A DNA stretch of 64,000 nucleotides from Nematostella vectensis (lineage: Eukaryota; Cnidaria; Anthozoa; Actiniaria; Edwardsiidae), in assembly GCF_932526225.1 (NCBI RefSeq), contig NC_064038.1, positions 4,774,001 through 4,838,000 on the forward strand, read 5' to 3'. Positions 23,301-33,838 of this stretch are shown one piece after another (the first letter of the stretch is position 1; each line of letters opens with the position of its first letter). The translations under genes were made by a program, and so were the position numbers. Below the pieces are notes generated by a model. It was not told the origin of the DNA and did not search any database. It was given only the letters and a program-made list of their open reading frames with translations.

Positions 23301-26300
23301 ACACGCACGTACCTTATCTTGGCCCTATCACACGCACGTACCTTATTTGTTCCTCATTACCCGAGTCCGACTTGAGGTCTTGTGAACTAATATTCTACAA
23401 ACACAAATGACAACAATACATCAGGGCCGTAACACTTTCCCCCACCTACCCCCCAATAGTTCCAAAACTTATAGGAAATGTCCAGTAGGGGTGTGGCTTA
23501 GAGGTGAAGCTGTGCACCCCCACCCCCCCCAAAAAATGCTTTCTTAATGTTTTTGTATTGTGCGGCTCTGAACATCAACCCAAACAATGAACAGACGATA
23601 TCATATCCTTTTCTTGTGTAGATTGGAAAAGTCCCGTATGTGTAAAGGGAGCCAAGGGTGCGGTGGAGGTGTTCAGTAGTATAACATGCGAGCCCCGTCT
23701 TTGAATGACAAGTAGAGGAGCCATCATTGTGACGTCAAATGTTAATAGTATGGGCAACGTGCAAGGAATAACCGTTTTAGTAAGGCAAATAGAGAAAGCT
23801 ATGTGTGCGTGTGTAATGGGGGGAGGGGTGCACTGAATTAGCCGTGTTTTGGAGTGTAGCAAACAGCGTGCGCATGAGGGTTGGGTTGGTCAGTACTATA
23901 GACACGAAATTACCACTAGGGTATAATGGTGAAAAAAAATGTAGAAAAATTATTTTGTGAAGCATAATTCATTTTTTTATAATTGTGACTTTTAATCAAT
24001 AGTATTTTAAATTTCGAAAGCAAGATTACGATACGAACGTTATAATCAAAGGCGCATTAAGGTGTCGTAATGATGTTAATTACCTGATAAGATGGGGAAG
24101 GAAACACCGCAGACGAAATAGTCAACTTGTAGATGTTTTCGCTGTTGGTCAAGCAGAGGAGAATATTTATAGCGATGAAATAATATTTTCTTCTTTTTGA
24201 TATTTATCGCACTGGTCGAAGGAAATATAGACAAAAATCGGGACATAATAATAAAGGTCTTAACGATAATGCAAGCAGATGCACGTTAATCAAGAGTCTT
24301 ACTCGCATCTGATGGCGCACTTGGTTAAACAGCTTTTCCCGTCAGAATCTTCGGCAGTCTCGTTTGCTTTCACGATGCATCTAACTAAACAATAATATAT
24401 ACGTAGATTTAGCCACTGCCTAAAAGCGGAGCCAGCATTGAACACCTTTTGTGTTGACTGATCAAGATATTTTTGGGGGATCTAGGGGTCTAGGATCCTG
24501 CTCTTTACTGAGATTTGTTTATTGGACCAACCAAATGGATCCAGGCCTAATTCAATAATTTAAATTATGCAAAAAATGCAAACAGGTTCAGATATCAAGA
24601 CGTACGGCAACTGTAGCCGTTTGCTGTACTGAAATGCATTCTGATAATTATTTCCCCATTGCCTAACAAAAGTCTATATGCCTAAACTAGGACTTTCAAA
24701 ATATGTTACTTTCAACGAGAAGTGATAGCGTACAGCGAACCCATATCATTTAAGAGACCTTTAAGCAATCTTTGCGCATGGATTACTCTTATCTTTCTAT
24801 GGTTTTAGGCTGCACAGTTCGTACCACCTCTCCGCTTATAGTTAACGGTAATTTGGATAGCCTAGCACCTATATAAACTAACATAGATTACTTACAAACA
24901 GTCGTGTTTAGAGCATTGCACACGATCTTCCTGAGCTCATCTGTGATGGCGTAAGCAGACTCCACGCAGCCACACATGGTTTTCTGGAGATTGGCGACAC
25001 AGCTCGATCGGCAGGCCTAAGGGCGAAAGAGAGAATAGGAGTCTGCTTTTCAAGCTCGTCAATTTAAAACGTAATTATGCTATGAAGGTTTTACTATTTA
25101 AACTCACAATCGTGGAATAGTTTACACCGAAGTTTTCCATGTAGTAGTCTGGCCTTACAACCGGCTTGCCGACATCAGATATGCACGAGTTATTCCCAAA
25201 AGGGTCCTCCCGATGTATGAAAACCTGGGGATCAGAACAACGTTAAATGTTCTTTTGTGGTGAGAATTGAGACAAGGTAACATAATAAAAATGAGAAAAG
25301 TTGAGATGAGGTAAGACGAGAGAAGGTGAGGTAAGGAGATGTGGGGTGGGGTAGGGTAGTGTGGGGTGTCGAAGGGTGAGGTGAGGTATACCTTTCGCAT
25401 TCCTACTGAGGTTTCAAAACCAGGCGAAACGCTAAATCCCTTGTCTCCAGGGAAAGGCATCTCGTGCCGGTCAGAAATGTGTACCCTCACTCCAGAAACA
25501 GTGGAGAAGTTACCCAGGTACTCCTCGCCTTCGATTCGAAGACGAAGCAAAAGACCTAATAAGAAAAAAAAACGGTGCAATAATAACACATGGGTAAACT
25601 AACCCCTCACTCAAAATCCTAGACAGAGAGCTCACTCATTGAATGTTGAAGCAAGGTAAGTACCACTGAGCTATTGTTCCACAGCTCCTCCCATACCCCA
25701 CTCTTTTCACTACATACCGTCTGAAGGTCCAGGGATAGAGGACGTGTAACTGATGTTGTTGCGTTCTCTGTTAGACCCGATCATTGCCGTGTTGAACACA
25801 AAGCAGTTCCCGTATAAGTGGTTCCAGAATTGAGTCCAGTTGTAGCCCCTGGAACATAAACAGAGCGGGCAGCTAATAGTCCTTAGATACTAAACAGAGC
25901 GGGCAGCTATTAGTCCCTGGACAGCCTAACTTGAAAGCCATCTTTTAATTGCTCTTGCAATTCCTTTCTTCAGATTGTATCGACATTGTGTTAGAGGTTA
26001 AATAAAATGTATCAATTTCAGTTTTTGCCTTTATTATCTATAACAGGGATGCCACGAAATAACGCAAAAGGTATCACTTCATTAATTGAATTTAAAATAA
26101 ATATATCTTCAAACTTGCTCAAGCCTGGCTACGCGTCCAGGGCTGTCCTCCCCCTTTGACCACGCCTACTACGCGTATATGGCTGCCCCCACCCCCTCCC
26201 CCTTTGACGACACAAAGCGGCACATCTAGAGCTAAACTTCTGTCTCCTTTGATCTAGCCTAGCTACGCCCGGGGATGCCCTCCGTAGCTAGTGACACGTC

Positions 26301-29300
26301 TAGCCTCCCCCTCATGGTTATCTTGACATTGAACCATCGGCTTATAAATTGTACTTACAAGCAAGAAACTCCTGCGAACGAGCACTCTTGCACCATATCA
26401 AGAAACTGATGTCCTGACTGAATCAGAGTCTCTGTCGGGGTTTCCGCGATTCGCCAGTACAGATATTTGCGTCTTCTCGCCGACTCGCACAGCTCTTCGG
26501 GCGCCGGACGCTCACCATCTTTGGCGGCAAAATGTCAGAAACATTGAATTTTCGCGTTTTGGACAAAACGAACTTTCAGAGTCGATACAAGTCTTTTCAA
26601 AGTAACATGCGCGTGCCCAGGATTGAGGGGGAGGGGGTGCGCAGTCTTTGTATCATATGGAAAAAGCATAGGATTCCATTCCTTAATAAGAAATTACCCA
26701 CTTTTTGGCCGCCAAAACAAGAAGGGGGTACGCGCGCACCCTGGGCACCCCCCCCCCCCCCCATGTGTACGCGCCTAAAGTAGTACTATTCGCCAGTAGT
26801 AATGGATGTGAAAAGGACTTCGCATTACTCTCTTGTTTGTCTTTTGCCTGGAGCTGGTTCTGTAGTTTGGGCACATTTCGAGGTATCTAGGCAAAATGGG
26901 CCAGCGCCTACATTAAGTAGCTAGGAGTCCAGGCCCTTAGCAAACATCACCCAGAATATTCTTGTATTCTCATGCGCACACCAAACATAGCTCATCTTAC
27001 TGCACGCATGGTTTAAAGAGAGGGACGCAAAGAGAGGAAGCATTGAATGTTTTTAGTAGTTGCTAGGGCAACTGCCGGTAAATTGCTTATTGTACCTTTG
27101 CGTTTGCCACCGTCTTTCTCCTTTTCTGGCAAAACACCATCCAGAAGATTTCCGAGTAACCCTGGTTTGCCACCGTCTTTCTCCTTTTCTGGCAAAACAC
27201 CATCCACATCCAGAACATCTCCGAGTAACCCTCGTCGCCTTCGCGATAGTAGGCCCCTGACAAGACCCAGTGTGGAGTTAACGAGAGATTCGCCGGAGTC
27301 TTTGAGCTTGTTCACTGAAGAAAGTGAATCATTGAGCGCACCTCCCAGGGTATCGAGAGAGGAATTCACCAGAGATGGAAGCTAATAACAAAAGAATGCG
27401 TAAAAATAAATTATCAAGAAATAATCACCAGAGATGTAAGCTAATAACAGAAGAATGCGTAAAAACGATTATCAAGGGAAGAATTCACCAGAGATGTAAA
27501 CTAATAACAGAAGAATGCGTAAAAAAAGATTATCAAGAAAAGAGATTACCAGAGATTCAAGCTAATAACAGAAGAATGCGTAAAAACGATTATCAAGGAA
27601 AGAATTCACCAGAGATGTAAGCTTTAACAGAAGAATACGTCAAAAAGATTCCTTATACGCCAGAATATTTTACTGACGTTATCAGGTGCTTTTTTTATGG
27701 ATATCTTGCAGAACAGTTTATCGAGACCAAACAAATTTGTTGTTTGATTCATCTACAAGGTATTTTACTCGTTTCATAACATATCCCACGCAATCTGATC
27801 TAGTTCCAAAACAAAAGGGGTAACGGCTGGAGAGGGACTAGTCTATGAAAACAAAAACAGCATAAAAGGGGGGATATCGGTGATCAATAATCAAGTGATT
27901 ATTTCGTTATCGGTGCTCCCAACCTCTCACCGTGCCGTGCATTAATTTCTTGAAGTGTGTTACCATTGTATTAGAAAGCAAGGGAGCCTTAGTGAGAAGC
28001 GATTCCACACTTGATCCATTAAGCACTCCTCCCAAGGTTTCAAGAGAAGAGTTCGACAGAGATGTAGACTAATGACAGAAAATGCGTCAAAAGATCATTC
28101 GTACGCCTACGGTCGCTTTTCAAAATCAATAATTTACAGCAGTTTTCAATGTTATGTGAACTCTTGTCGACTATTTACAACAGCTAAATCGCATCTTGGC
28201 TTCCGCCATTTCATATCTTTGAAGCGGATTCAGCACTGAGATGATTTCCGATCACACCGCTTCCAAACGCACCAAAATGTAATTCAGATTGAATTACGGA
28301 AGCCAAATAGCAGTTATAGTTTCTCCAAGACAAATGTTTTGATTCGGATAAGTCGGGTCATTTTCTGTTAATGACGTAATTCCTCGCATACGAGTATTTC
28401 GATAAAGAATAGGCTTAACAAGTACCGGCGCCCTCCCCGGTACGTTATCAACGATTACTAGTCGACTAAAATCTTGTTTGCTTAGCAACTCGACCCAATC
28501 CCCGCGCAACTTAAGAATGGCGAAAATACGCCGATCGGCATTAATTTCTTTGAGTGTGTTAATACCGTTTTATTAGAAAGCAAGGCAGGTTTGGTGAGAA
28601 GCGAATCCACACTAGAAAAAGCTTTCCCCAGTAGACTTGATGTTGTCGGCTTCGAAGTCGGTTCTTTAGTGCTGCTATCTCCTTTGGAATAAAATCAAAC
28701 TATTAGTACAAACACCCTTCTTATACCAAAGTATTGTAATCTATATTGTCTCGTTATTGGGTATCTTTTTTCTAGCGACGCTGCTGTTGTTGTTATTGCT
28801 GTTGTTGTCGATGTTGCTGTTGTTATTGCTGTTGTTGTCGATGTTGCTGTTATTGTTATTGCTGTTGTTGTCGATGTTGCTGTTGTTGTTATTGCTGTTG
28901 TTGTCGATGTTGTTGTTGTTATTGCTGTTGTTGTCGATGTTGCTGTTGTTGTCGATATTGCTGTTGTTGTCGATGCTGCTGCTGTTGTTATTGCTGTTGT
29001 TGTCGATGTTGTTGTCGATGTTGCTGTTGTTGTTATTGCTGTTGTTGTCGATGTTGCTGTTGTTGTTATTGCTGTTGTTGTCGATGCTGCTGCTGTTGTT
29101 ATTGCTGTTGTTGTCGATGTTGTTGTCGATGTTGCTGTTGTTGTTATTGCTGTTGTTGTCGATGTTGCTGTTGTTGTCGATGTTGTTGCTGTTGTTGTTA
29201 TTGCTGTTGTTGTCGATGTTGCTGTTGTTGTTATCATGTACGTACCAAGCGAATACTTGAAGTACTCTCGAAGAGACTCGGGGAGGTGCTTTTTCCGAAT

Positions 29301-31119
29301 TGGATTCAGGTTGCAGATGGTGACGGCAGGAAACTCCAAATTCTGCATCGAAAATTTGTTTTGATTAGGGAATCTTCCATACTGAAGATATGGCGTGTCA
29401 TAGCGGCCTCGAATTTTCAACTCTAAGAACTCGAACTCGTCTCGTATTATTTTTGGAGGAGCGAAAACAAATCAAACATAACCAATACAGATACGTGGTT
29501 TATTCAACACCAACAAGACATTAGACATCAATTGGAAGACTATCCTGGGGTTAAACCGTGATTTGTGTTTTTAATTTTTTTCATAAACCAATATCTTGCT
29601 TCTTAAAACAGCTCTGTTTTTACACAGTCTATATAAGGTTCAATATAGCGACGTAACAGTGGGACATTTGGTTCCGTTTGATGTCGATCATTTTGCTAGG
29701 CTACTCGTCAAAAAAGACGACTGAGTTATGAGTCACGATTATTGGTAAGAGTAGATAGCAAAATTGGCCTACGTCCCAGTATTCTAATCACGTTTCGTTG
29801 AGCCACAGTGGAGGGCAACCTTCAAATGGTGAAGGGCAATATGTAACAGTTGGGAGGCCTGTTTGCGCGATATTGATCATTTTTCTAGACGTAGTGAACA
29901 AATGAGAGATTCTTTACCGGTGTTTGATTGTCTATAGAAAAAAATACATCGAGGAGGTGCAATATTATGCTACATAACGATGTAAGGGCTTTCTCTGTTA
30001 GATTTATTGTTCACTAGTAAAAAAGCACTTTAGGAAAGGAAAAGCTAGAAACATCTCATTGAGTTTGGTCAATCTGCTGAGACCATCTTGAAAGCGCGTT
30101 ACCACCTAATGTGCTTTCATAAAAAAGCGAAAGATAGAGGGATACGCAAATTGCAAAGGCTGAGCAAAATAAATAAGAAGGAGGAACGGAAATGATGTTA
30201 TTGAAGTAGAAAATAAGGAAATTGCAAATTGCAAATATTAATAGTCGTTAAATGATCAGAGGAAAAATGTTGTTTATGATTTAAGACAAAGGGAAGCCAA
30301 AAAGAGAATAAAAGACATTAACGCTCAACACAGTCAATCATCGCCTTCAAATGTGACCAGGATCTTTTTCACGCGCGCAACTAAAAAGGTGTTGCCTATT
30401 TTTCAAGACGTGAAGGCAAATAAAAAAGCGTCATTGATTGTGATCCCTGATTCAATGTTATATTAAAAAATAATTGAGGTATAACTTGTTGTTTGTGATG
30501 TATACTGACTCTGCGGGAGCCGTTTTGCACGCACGGTTTTTCTTATTCTAAAAATAAGTCTAAAAAAGTACAGAAGAGTCTCTTAGTACTGCGTTACAAG
30601 AAAAAGGAAAGTAGATAAGCCAATGGAGTTATTAACTTTGCTGCGATGAGAGGTAAGGCAAATAGGAACAGAGAGGCATCTTTTGTTTATTAAAGAGGAT
30701 TGCCGCCCAAGGGAAAATTACTCACAACGTGAAAACTGAACAACAAGCCCGGAAACACTTGAACCCTCCGCATAACCATTTTTAGCTCAGTTCAATGAGA
30801 GAGAAATGGAGTTACTATAGCATAAAGTGCCCTGGCCAAGATAAGATAATCAAGATAGTAGTTTGTGGTTTGCGTATTGGGTTTTTCTTACCATTTCGTG
30901 TTTAACGGTGATGTATGTATCCACCGGTTTTCGGTTGAACTTGCTGAAAAGCTTGTGGACTTGGAGCCCAAAAGCGACAAAAGCACCTAGGCAAGCTAGT
31001 ACCCAGAATGCTCTTTGAACTGGGTTCTTGGATTCAACGAGTCGTGCAAAACCGTGCGCAGTTGTATAACCCAGGAAATCTTTGATTTTCGTTACGATTT
31101 TCTTTTTTTCTTTCCCCAT
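20379..31119 (-). CDS. DEG/ENaC (acid-sensing-channel-like) subunit, copy 1
   Basis: Fifteen exons on the minus strand: 30892-31119, 29246-29381, 28566-28681, 27964-28068, 27096-27381, 26359-26518, 25718-25848, 25392-25555, 25108-25224, 24896-25016, 24303-24384, 24084-24141, 23361-23394, 22649-22722 and 20379-20591. They sum to 2025 nt (674 residues) with every phase consistent. Features: N-terminal HG gating motif (TTAHGFARLVES, about residue 20), TM1 (FWVLACLGAFVAFGLQV), FPAVTICNLNP, Cys-rich extracellular domain (ACRSSCVANLQKTMCGC), IFFEEHNYETIEQ before TM2, and TM2 with FLSDIGGQMGMFVGLS containing the GxS selectivity filter. Exons 3-5 encode a family-atypical Ser/Leu-rich insert in the finger region with SRRRR and two PEKEKDGGK repeats. 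It forms trimeric cation channels by family knowledge; the ligand is unknown. Confidence 0.9.
20795..22515. mobile_element. Foldback element with satellite-like terminal inverted repeats, copy 1
   Basis: The left arm (about 20795-21030) is a tandem series of 14-25-bp units built on CGCTTAATGTAACA. The right arm (about 22290-22515) carries the same series in reverse complement. Unit order and spacing match between arms. The interior contains three degenerate units of about 125 bp (21850-22200) with TGACGTCA-type palindromes, and a perfect 20-bp palindrome centred on ATCGAT at 21129-21148. No transposase was recognised. It occupies the last intron of the DEG gene and recurs in copy 2. Confidence 0.8.
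22895..23345. repeat. 29-bp minisatellite next to DEG exon 13, copy 1
   Basis: Roughly eight degenerate units (22895-23107) are followed by eight nearly identical 29-bp units (23108-23339) of type TACCTTATCTGGGCCCTATC + ACACGCACG. On the gene strand each unit contains AAGGTACGT, a good 5' splice-site match. The array begins about 20 bases inside the intron after exon 13. Copy 2 has the degenerate units but only about two homogeneous ones. Confidence 0.9.
25849..25925. repeat. Two-unit repeat at DEG exon 7 acceptor, copy 1
   Basis: Two units of about 34 bp (CAGAGCGGGCAGCTATTAGT) abut the acceptor of exon 7 (25718-25848). The same unit is present about 21 times in copy 2 (49662-50396). Confidence 0.85.
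27382..27640. repeat. 60-bp tandem array carrying the exon-5 acceptor, copy 1
   Basis: About five units of roughly 60 bp. On the gene strand each contains TTATTAG followed by a CTTACATCTCTGGTGAATTC-like string, the same text as the real acceptor and first codons of DEG exon 5 (27096-27381). A matching boundary (CATTAG|TCTACATCTCTG) starts exon 4, so exons 4 and 5 and the array share an origin. Confidence 0.88.
28781..29235. repeat. TTG/GCT-rich minisatellite, DEG intron 2, copy 1
   Basis: About 455 bp of interrupted GTTGTTGTCGATGTTGCTG units ends about 10 bases from the exon-2 donor (29240-29245). In copy 2 the same array is about 160 bp (53153-53312). The long open frames over it on both strands are low-complexity artefacts. 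Confidence 0.9.
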
Positions 31120-32361
31120 GATGGTTGACGTTAGAAACGAGTTAATCCAAGTAACTGCACTTAGTTATGACAGCTGGTTTCAGAGAGTTTCGCCTTTTGC
31201 CAGCCAAATGGCAATATTTTGGACCTTGTGATTCGTCGACTAGTTACCGAGCAATCAGTAAGAGCCAGGTGTAAACATCTCCCCTAGGAATAACCAAATC
31301 AAGTGATTACATCAATTGAGAGCTGCTTTATCGCTTTAGGCATACAGTCGAGCGATTAACTAACTCAATCATCTGAGGATTTCGTCAAAATAAAAGGAAT
31401 TCGTTTCCGCCTTGCATTTTAGAGTCTTGTTATTGTTAAAAAATCCCACCACAGGAAAAACCCATAACAGGGTTTAATATTTCGTAAAGTTTGTCTGGTA
31501 AGCGTTATAAGGATTTGTTTTATTCGTTAGGGGGCGTTTTTTGCCGCGAGGAAGAGTCCATAAGCAACACAAGTTTATTAAAGATGAAAAATTTAGAGAG
31601 AGGATGTGCAATTTGAAACAAAATAAATTATTTTGATTATTTAACCTTTATAATGATCGATGCAGTATTATTTGAATAATAAGCTTTTTCCTTTTTTTTC
31701 TGGGGAATTACTGCTCCTCTAACATTTTGTCAAATACCAGAGGAGCGGAAATTTATACAACTTATTGCCGAATTTATGTATTATACTTAAAACGCGTATT
31801 CCTAAATCCGTGTTGTCTGTTCTCATTAGATTGCGTGGCCCCTTAAAAGATCCAATATTTTGCCGAGTGCTAAACCATGCCGCGGCCAGATCAACACTCA
31901 AGGAGAGGGGGGGGGGGGGGGGTCTGACCTAAAAATTTTCGTCATTATTTATCTTCGTAACGATTTCGGAATGAACATACACAATGAAAACAATAAAAAG
32001 GCAGCTCAGCCCCTCCCCGTAGATCCGCAACTGCCACTTATGATGCCAAAGGGAGAGGTGTGGAGGTTTTTGGAGAAAATTGCTGATTGCGATGTGATAA
32101 TTATTAGGAAGATAAGCTTTCTTACGGGAAACACTACAACCCAATCTTAACCTTTAAGATACAAACTATTTTGTCAATTTTATCATTTTACTCAAAGATA
32201 TTCGCTTATAGTATAGCAAGGGGGAAAAAATTCAATTGTGCACTTTGTGTTTAGGATTAAAGCAAAACTTTGTGCAAAAGGTGAATGATAAGCGGGTCGG
32301 TAAATTCGGGGATTCCTCCCCCCAAGCCATCCCACACCTTCGTAAATCAAACGCAAACAAG
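31120..32361. other. Upstream region of DEG/ENaC copy 1
   Basis: This should hold the promoter and 5' UTR of the minus-strand DEG gene. It is conserved in copy 2 at 55298-56547. It contains a 16-base G run (31907-31922). No other gene was recognised. Confidence 0.5.
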
Positions 32362-32742
32362 AGTAGTAAGGGGTGTGAGTACAGGGGACGGCAAGAATGC
32401 GAAGAATGTGGTGAATGTGCCACACCTAGCTTAAAGGATTTCCGGTGTCAAGTATCGGTATGTGTGGGTTGGGACCTAGGGGGGAAAAGGAATGCGTGCG
32501 TATCAAGTATCGGTATATGGGGTGCCCTGGTGTCTAGGGGAGGAAAGGAATGCATTGGTGGCGCATTTCTTGTTACGCTTAGGGTCCCGCTAAACGGGCC
32601 GCGTTGACGTAGTGCTGTGTGTTTATCATCCAGGAGGTAGTATAAGGTCATAGCGGCATCGTTGTATGATGCGTTGACAGGAATAAAAAAAGGTGCTTTT
32701 TCACTGGTTAACGGTGTTGTCATATCTCTGTAATACGGTTGG
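32362..32742. repeat. Polinton left terminal inverted repeat
   Basis: It runs from AGTAGTAAGG to CGGTTGG. Bases 32565-32742 are present in reverse complement at 41398-41577 with a few indels. The outer about 200 bp have no partner because the right end is truncated. Two short direct repeats (CAAGTATCGGTAT) lie at about 32448 and 32503. Confidence 0.85.
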
Positions 32743-32747
32743 TGCAT
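32448..32747 (-). CDS. Small ORF overlapping the left Polinton terminal repeat
   Basis: An open frame of 99 codons starts MHQPYYRDMTTPLTSEKAPF and ends in a Pro/His-rich tail inside the terminal repeat. The corresponding frame in the right repeat is shifted after about 14 residues. I know no family for it. It may be a real terminal gene or chance coding in the repeat. Confidence 0.25.
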   Translation of the reverse strand: MHQPYYRDMTTPLTSEKAPFFIPVNASYNDAAMTLYYLLDDKHTALRQRGPFSGTLSVTRNAPPMHSFPPLDTRAPHIPILDTHAFLFPPRSQPTHTDT

Positions 32748-32830
32748 ATGTTATTAGATTAGGTTCTAGGGGGTGGGAGTTATCTGCTGAGCACCCCAAG
32801 CAAAGAGAGATTTTACAAGAAATGTCAGGT

Positions 32831-33172
32831 TTATTCATTTACAAGGTATACAGTAGGAATAAAATAGTTTTTTTCAATATCGCTGTCTAATTTATTTGTT
32901 ATGAAACAAACCTCAGGGTTTTGAAGCCACTTTGACCAATTTCCTACCACTGAGGTTGTTTTGCACTTAGCGTCATAAGACACTACAGTCTCGCTTGTTT
33001 TATTTTTTCCGATAAGAATATCAAAAATGAGAGTACCAGACATCTCCCCCAAGTTCGGCAATGTTGTCTGCCTCCCCCGCATCACATCAAAGTAAAAGTG
33101 AACATCTTTGTGCACTTCCTCTATATCCCGATATATGTTCAATTGTTCCAACCACCTATCCCCGCTTTCCAT
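32831..33172 (-). CDS. Polinton-associated hypothetical protein, 113 aa
   Basis: The ORF starts MESGDRWLEQLNIYRDIEEV. It is mixed alpha/beta in composition (HFYFDVMRGRQTTLPNLG, SGTLIFDILIG), with no signal peptide or membrane segment and no motif I recognise. It lies three bases downstream of a 47-codon ORF on the same strand and is followed by the terminal repeat, so these minus-strand genes may share a transcript read toward the left end. Confidence 0.55.
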   Translation of the reverse strand: MESGDRWLEQLNIYRDIEEVHKDVHFYFDVMRGRQTTLPNLGEMSGTLIFDILIGKNKTSETVVSYDAKCKTTSVVGNWSKWLQNPEVCFITNKLDSDIEKNYFIPTVYLVNE

Positions 33173-33175
33173 CTT

Positions 33176-33319
33176 TTATTGGATGTACACACAATGCCGA
33201 GACGTGTTACTATCAACAAACCCTGAGATAGCCACAGCATGGTCGTACGCGTCCAGAGGTTGTTGGACAGAGTTGTGTAGGAGTCTATGCGGCCAATTGT
33301 AGGATCTTCGCTCGTTCAT
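33176..33319 (-). CDS. Small hypothetical ORF, 47 aa, upstream of the 113-aa ORF
   Basis: It starts MNERRSYNWPHRLLHN and ends CVYIQ. The stop codon is separated from the next ATG by three bases (TAA-AAG-ATG), an arrangement suggesting one cistron broken by a stop or a compact polycistron. No family recognised. Confidence 0.35.
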   Translation of the reverse strand: MNERRSYNWPHRLLHNSVQQPLDAYDHAVAISGFVDSNTSRHCVYIQ

Positions 33320-33337
33320 ATTTAGACGAGTCCAAAT

Positions 33338-33553
33338 TTAATCCATTGTTTGAAAAAGGCGAGCGGCGTAAAGACTTTGGATAGGATTGTGCGGTTCGTC
33401 CGAACGGCAAAACGGACACGTTTGTTGTTGGTTGTCGGCAGCTTGAGTATTATTCCACTGTGTTAAGCACTCGCTGTGGATTTTCTGTTTGCAGCAGAAT
33501 GTAGAGGTATTTAGGTTTTCCTCTGAAAAGCATATGCAACAGCAATCGGCCAT
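33338..33553 (-). CDS. RING-type zinc finger protein encoded by the Polinton
   Basis: The 71-residue product starts MADCCCICFSEEN. It has an ordered C-x2-C, then CC and H-x2-C, then CPFC, which fits a RING-type cross-brace. RING proteins are commonly E3 ubiquitin ligases; that function is inferred. The open frame continues upstream to 33829 because the start region with its leader is duplicated in frame (see the 159-bp repeat), so a longer form starting further upstream is possible. It lies at the left end of the element on the strand opposite the structural genes. Confidence 0.7.
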   Translation of the reverse strand: MADCCCICFSEENLNTSTFCCKQKIHSECLTQWNNTQAADNQQQTCPFCRSDEPHNPIQSLYAARLFQTMD

Positions 33554-33834
33554 GGTTTCGTGATACGCTATAAGCCTGTTTGAAGCACTATAAGAACCCT
33601 GTTTGACGCAAACGCTGTTTGCATAGCGTATTATCGCGCTAGGATCTCGTGTCAAAGCAAAAACGAACAAATATTTTTCCTCTGAAAAGCATATGCAACA
33701 GCAATCGGGCATGGTTTCGTGATACGCTATAAGCCTGTTTGAAGCACTACAAGAACCCTGTTTGACGCAGACGCTGTTTACATAGCGTATTATCGCGCTA
33801 GGCTCTCGTGTCAAAGCAAAAACAAACAAATATT
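33521..33834. repeat. 159-bp direct repeat duplicating the RING gene start
   Basis: CTCTGAAAAGCATATGCAAC begins at 33521 and, one 159-bp period later, at 33680. The period is 53 codons, so the open frame is preserved, and two start regions (MPDCCCICFSEE upstream and MADCCCICFSEE) are present. The copies differ by a few substitutions. Confidence 0.9.
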
Positions 33835-33838
33835 CGCT

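Larger units (their letters stand above)
18870..32361. repeat. Segmental duplication, copy 1
   Basis: From GAGCAAAACGCGGG at 18870 to CGCAAACAAG ending at 32361 the sequence matches 41577-56547 in the same orientation, with high identity in exons, introns and flanking DNA, apart from a few large insertions and different minisatellite lengths. It contains a whole DEG/ENaC gene. Its downstream edge is the left terminus of the Polinton. Confidence 0.95.

Noticed and set aside
22809-23410. Three overlapping frames with repeated TYLIWALSHARTLSGPYH-like peptides
   Set aside because: They are translations of the 29-bp minisatellite in an intron; the same repeat is open in all three frames because 29-bp units shift phase.
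24406-24435. Dispersed motif CACTGCCTAAAAGCGGAGCC as a possible tRNA-derived SINE head
   Set aside because: Only about 30 bp are shared with 12980 and 48210, and I cannot see A and B box promoters or a tail.
26519-26540. Apparent one-base frameshift between DEG copies (AAA against AAAA) near exon 6
   Set aside because: The A run is just upstream of the exon-6 acceptor, so the difference is intronic and harmless.
27375-27620. Lys/Arg-rich repeat ORF (MEANNKRMRKNKLSRNNHQ)
   Set aside because: It is a translation of the 60-bp acceptor array on the antisense strand.
28294-28509. 71-codon minus-strand frame (MRGDWVELLSKQDFS) conserved in copy 2 at 52667
   Set aside because: It lies between exons 3 and 4. 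All differences I noted between copies change amino acids, there is no fitting splice phase, and the joined exons already give a complete channel without it.
28695-29420. Long Thr/Ala or Leu/Ser low-complexity open frames on both strands
   Set aside because: They are translations of the intronic TTG/GCT minisatellite; only 29246-29381 is a supported exon.
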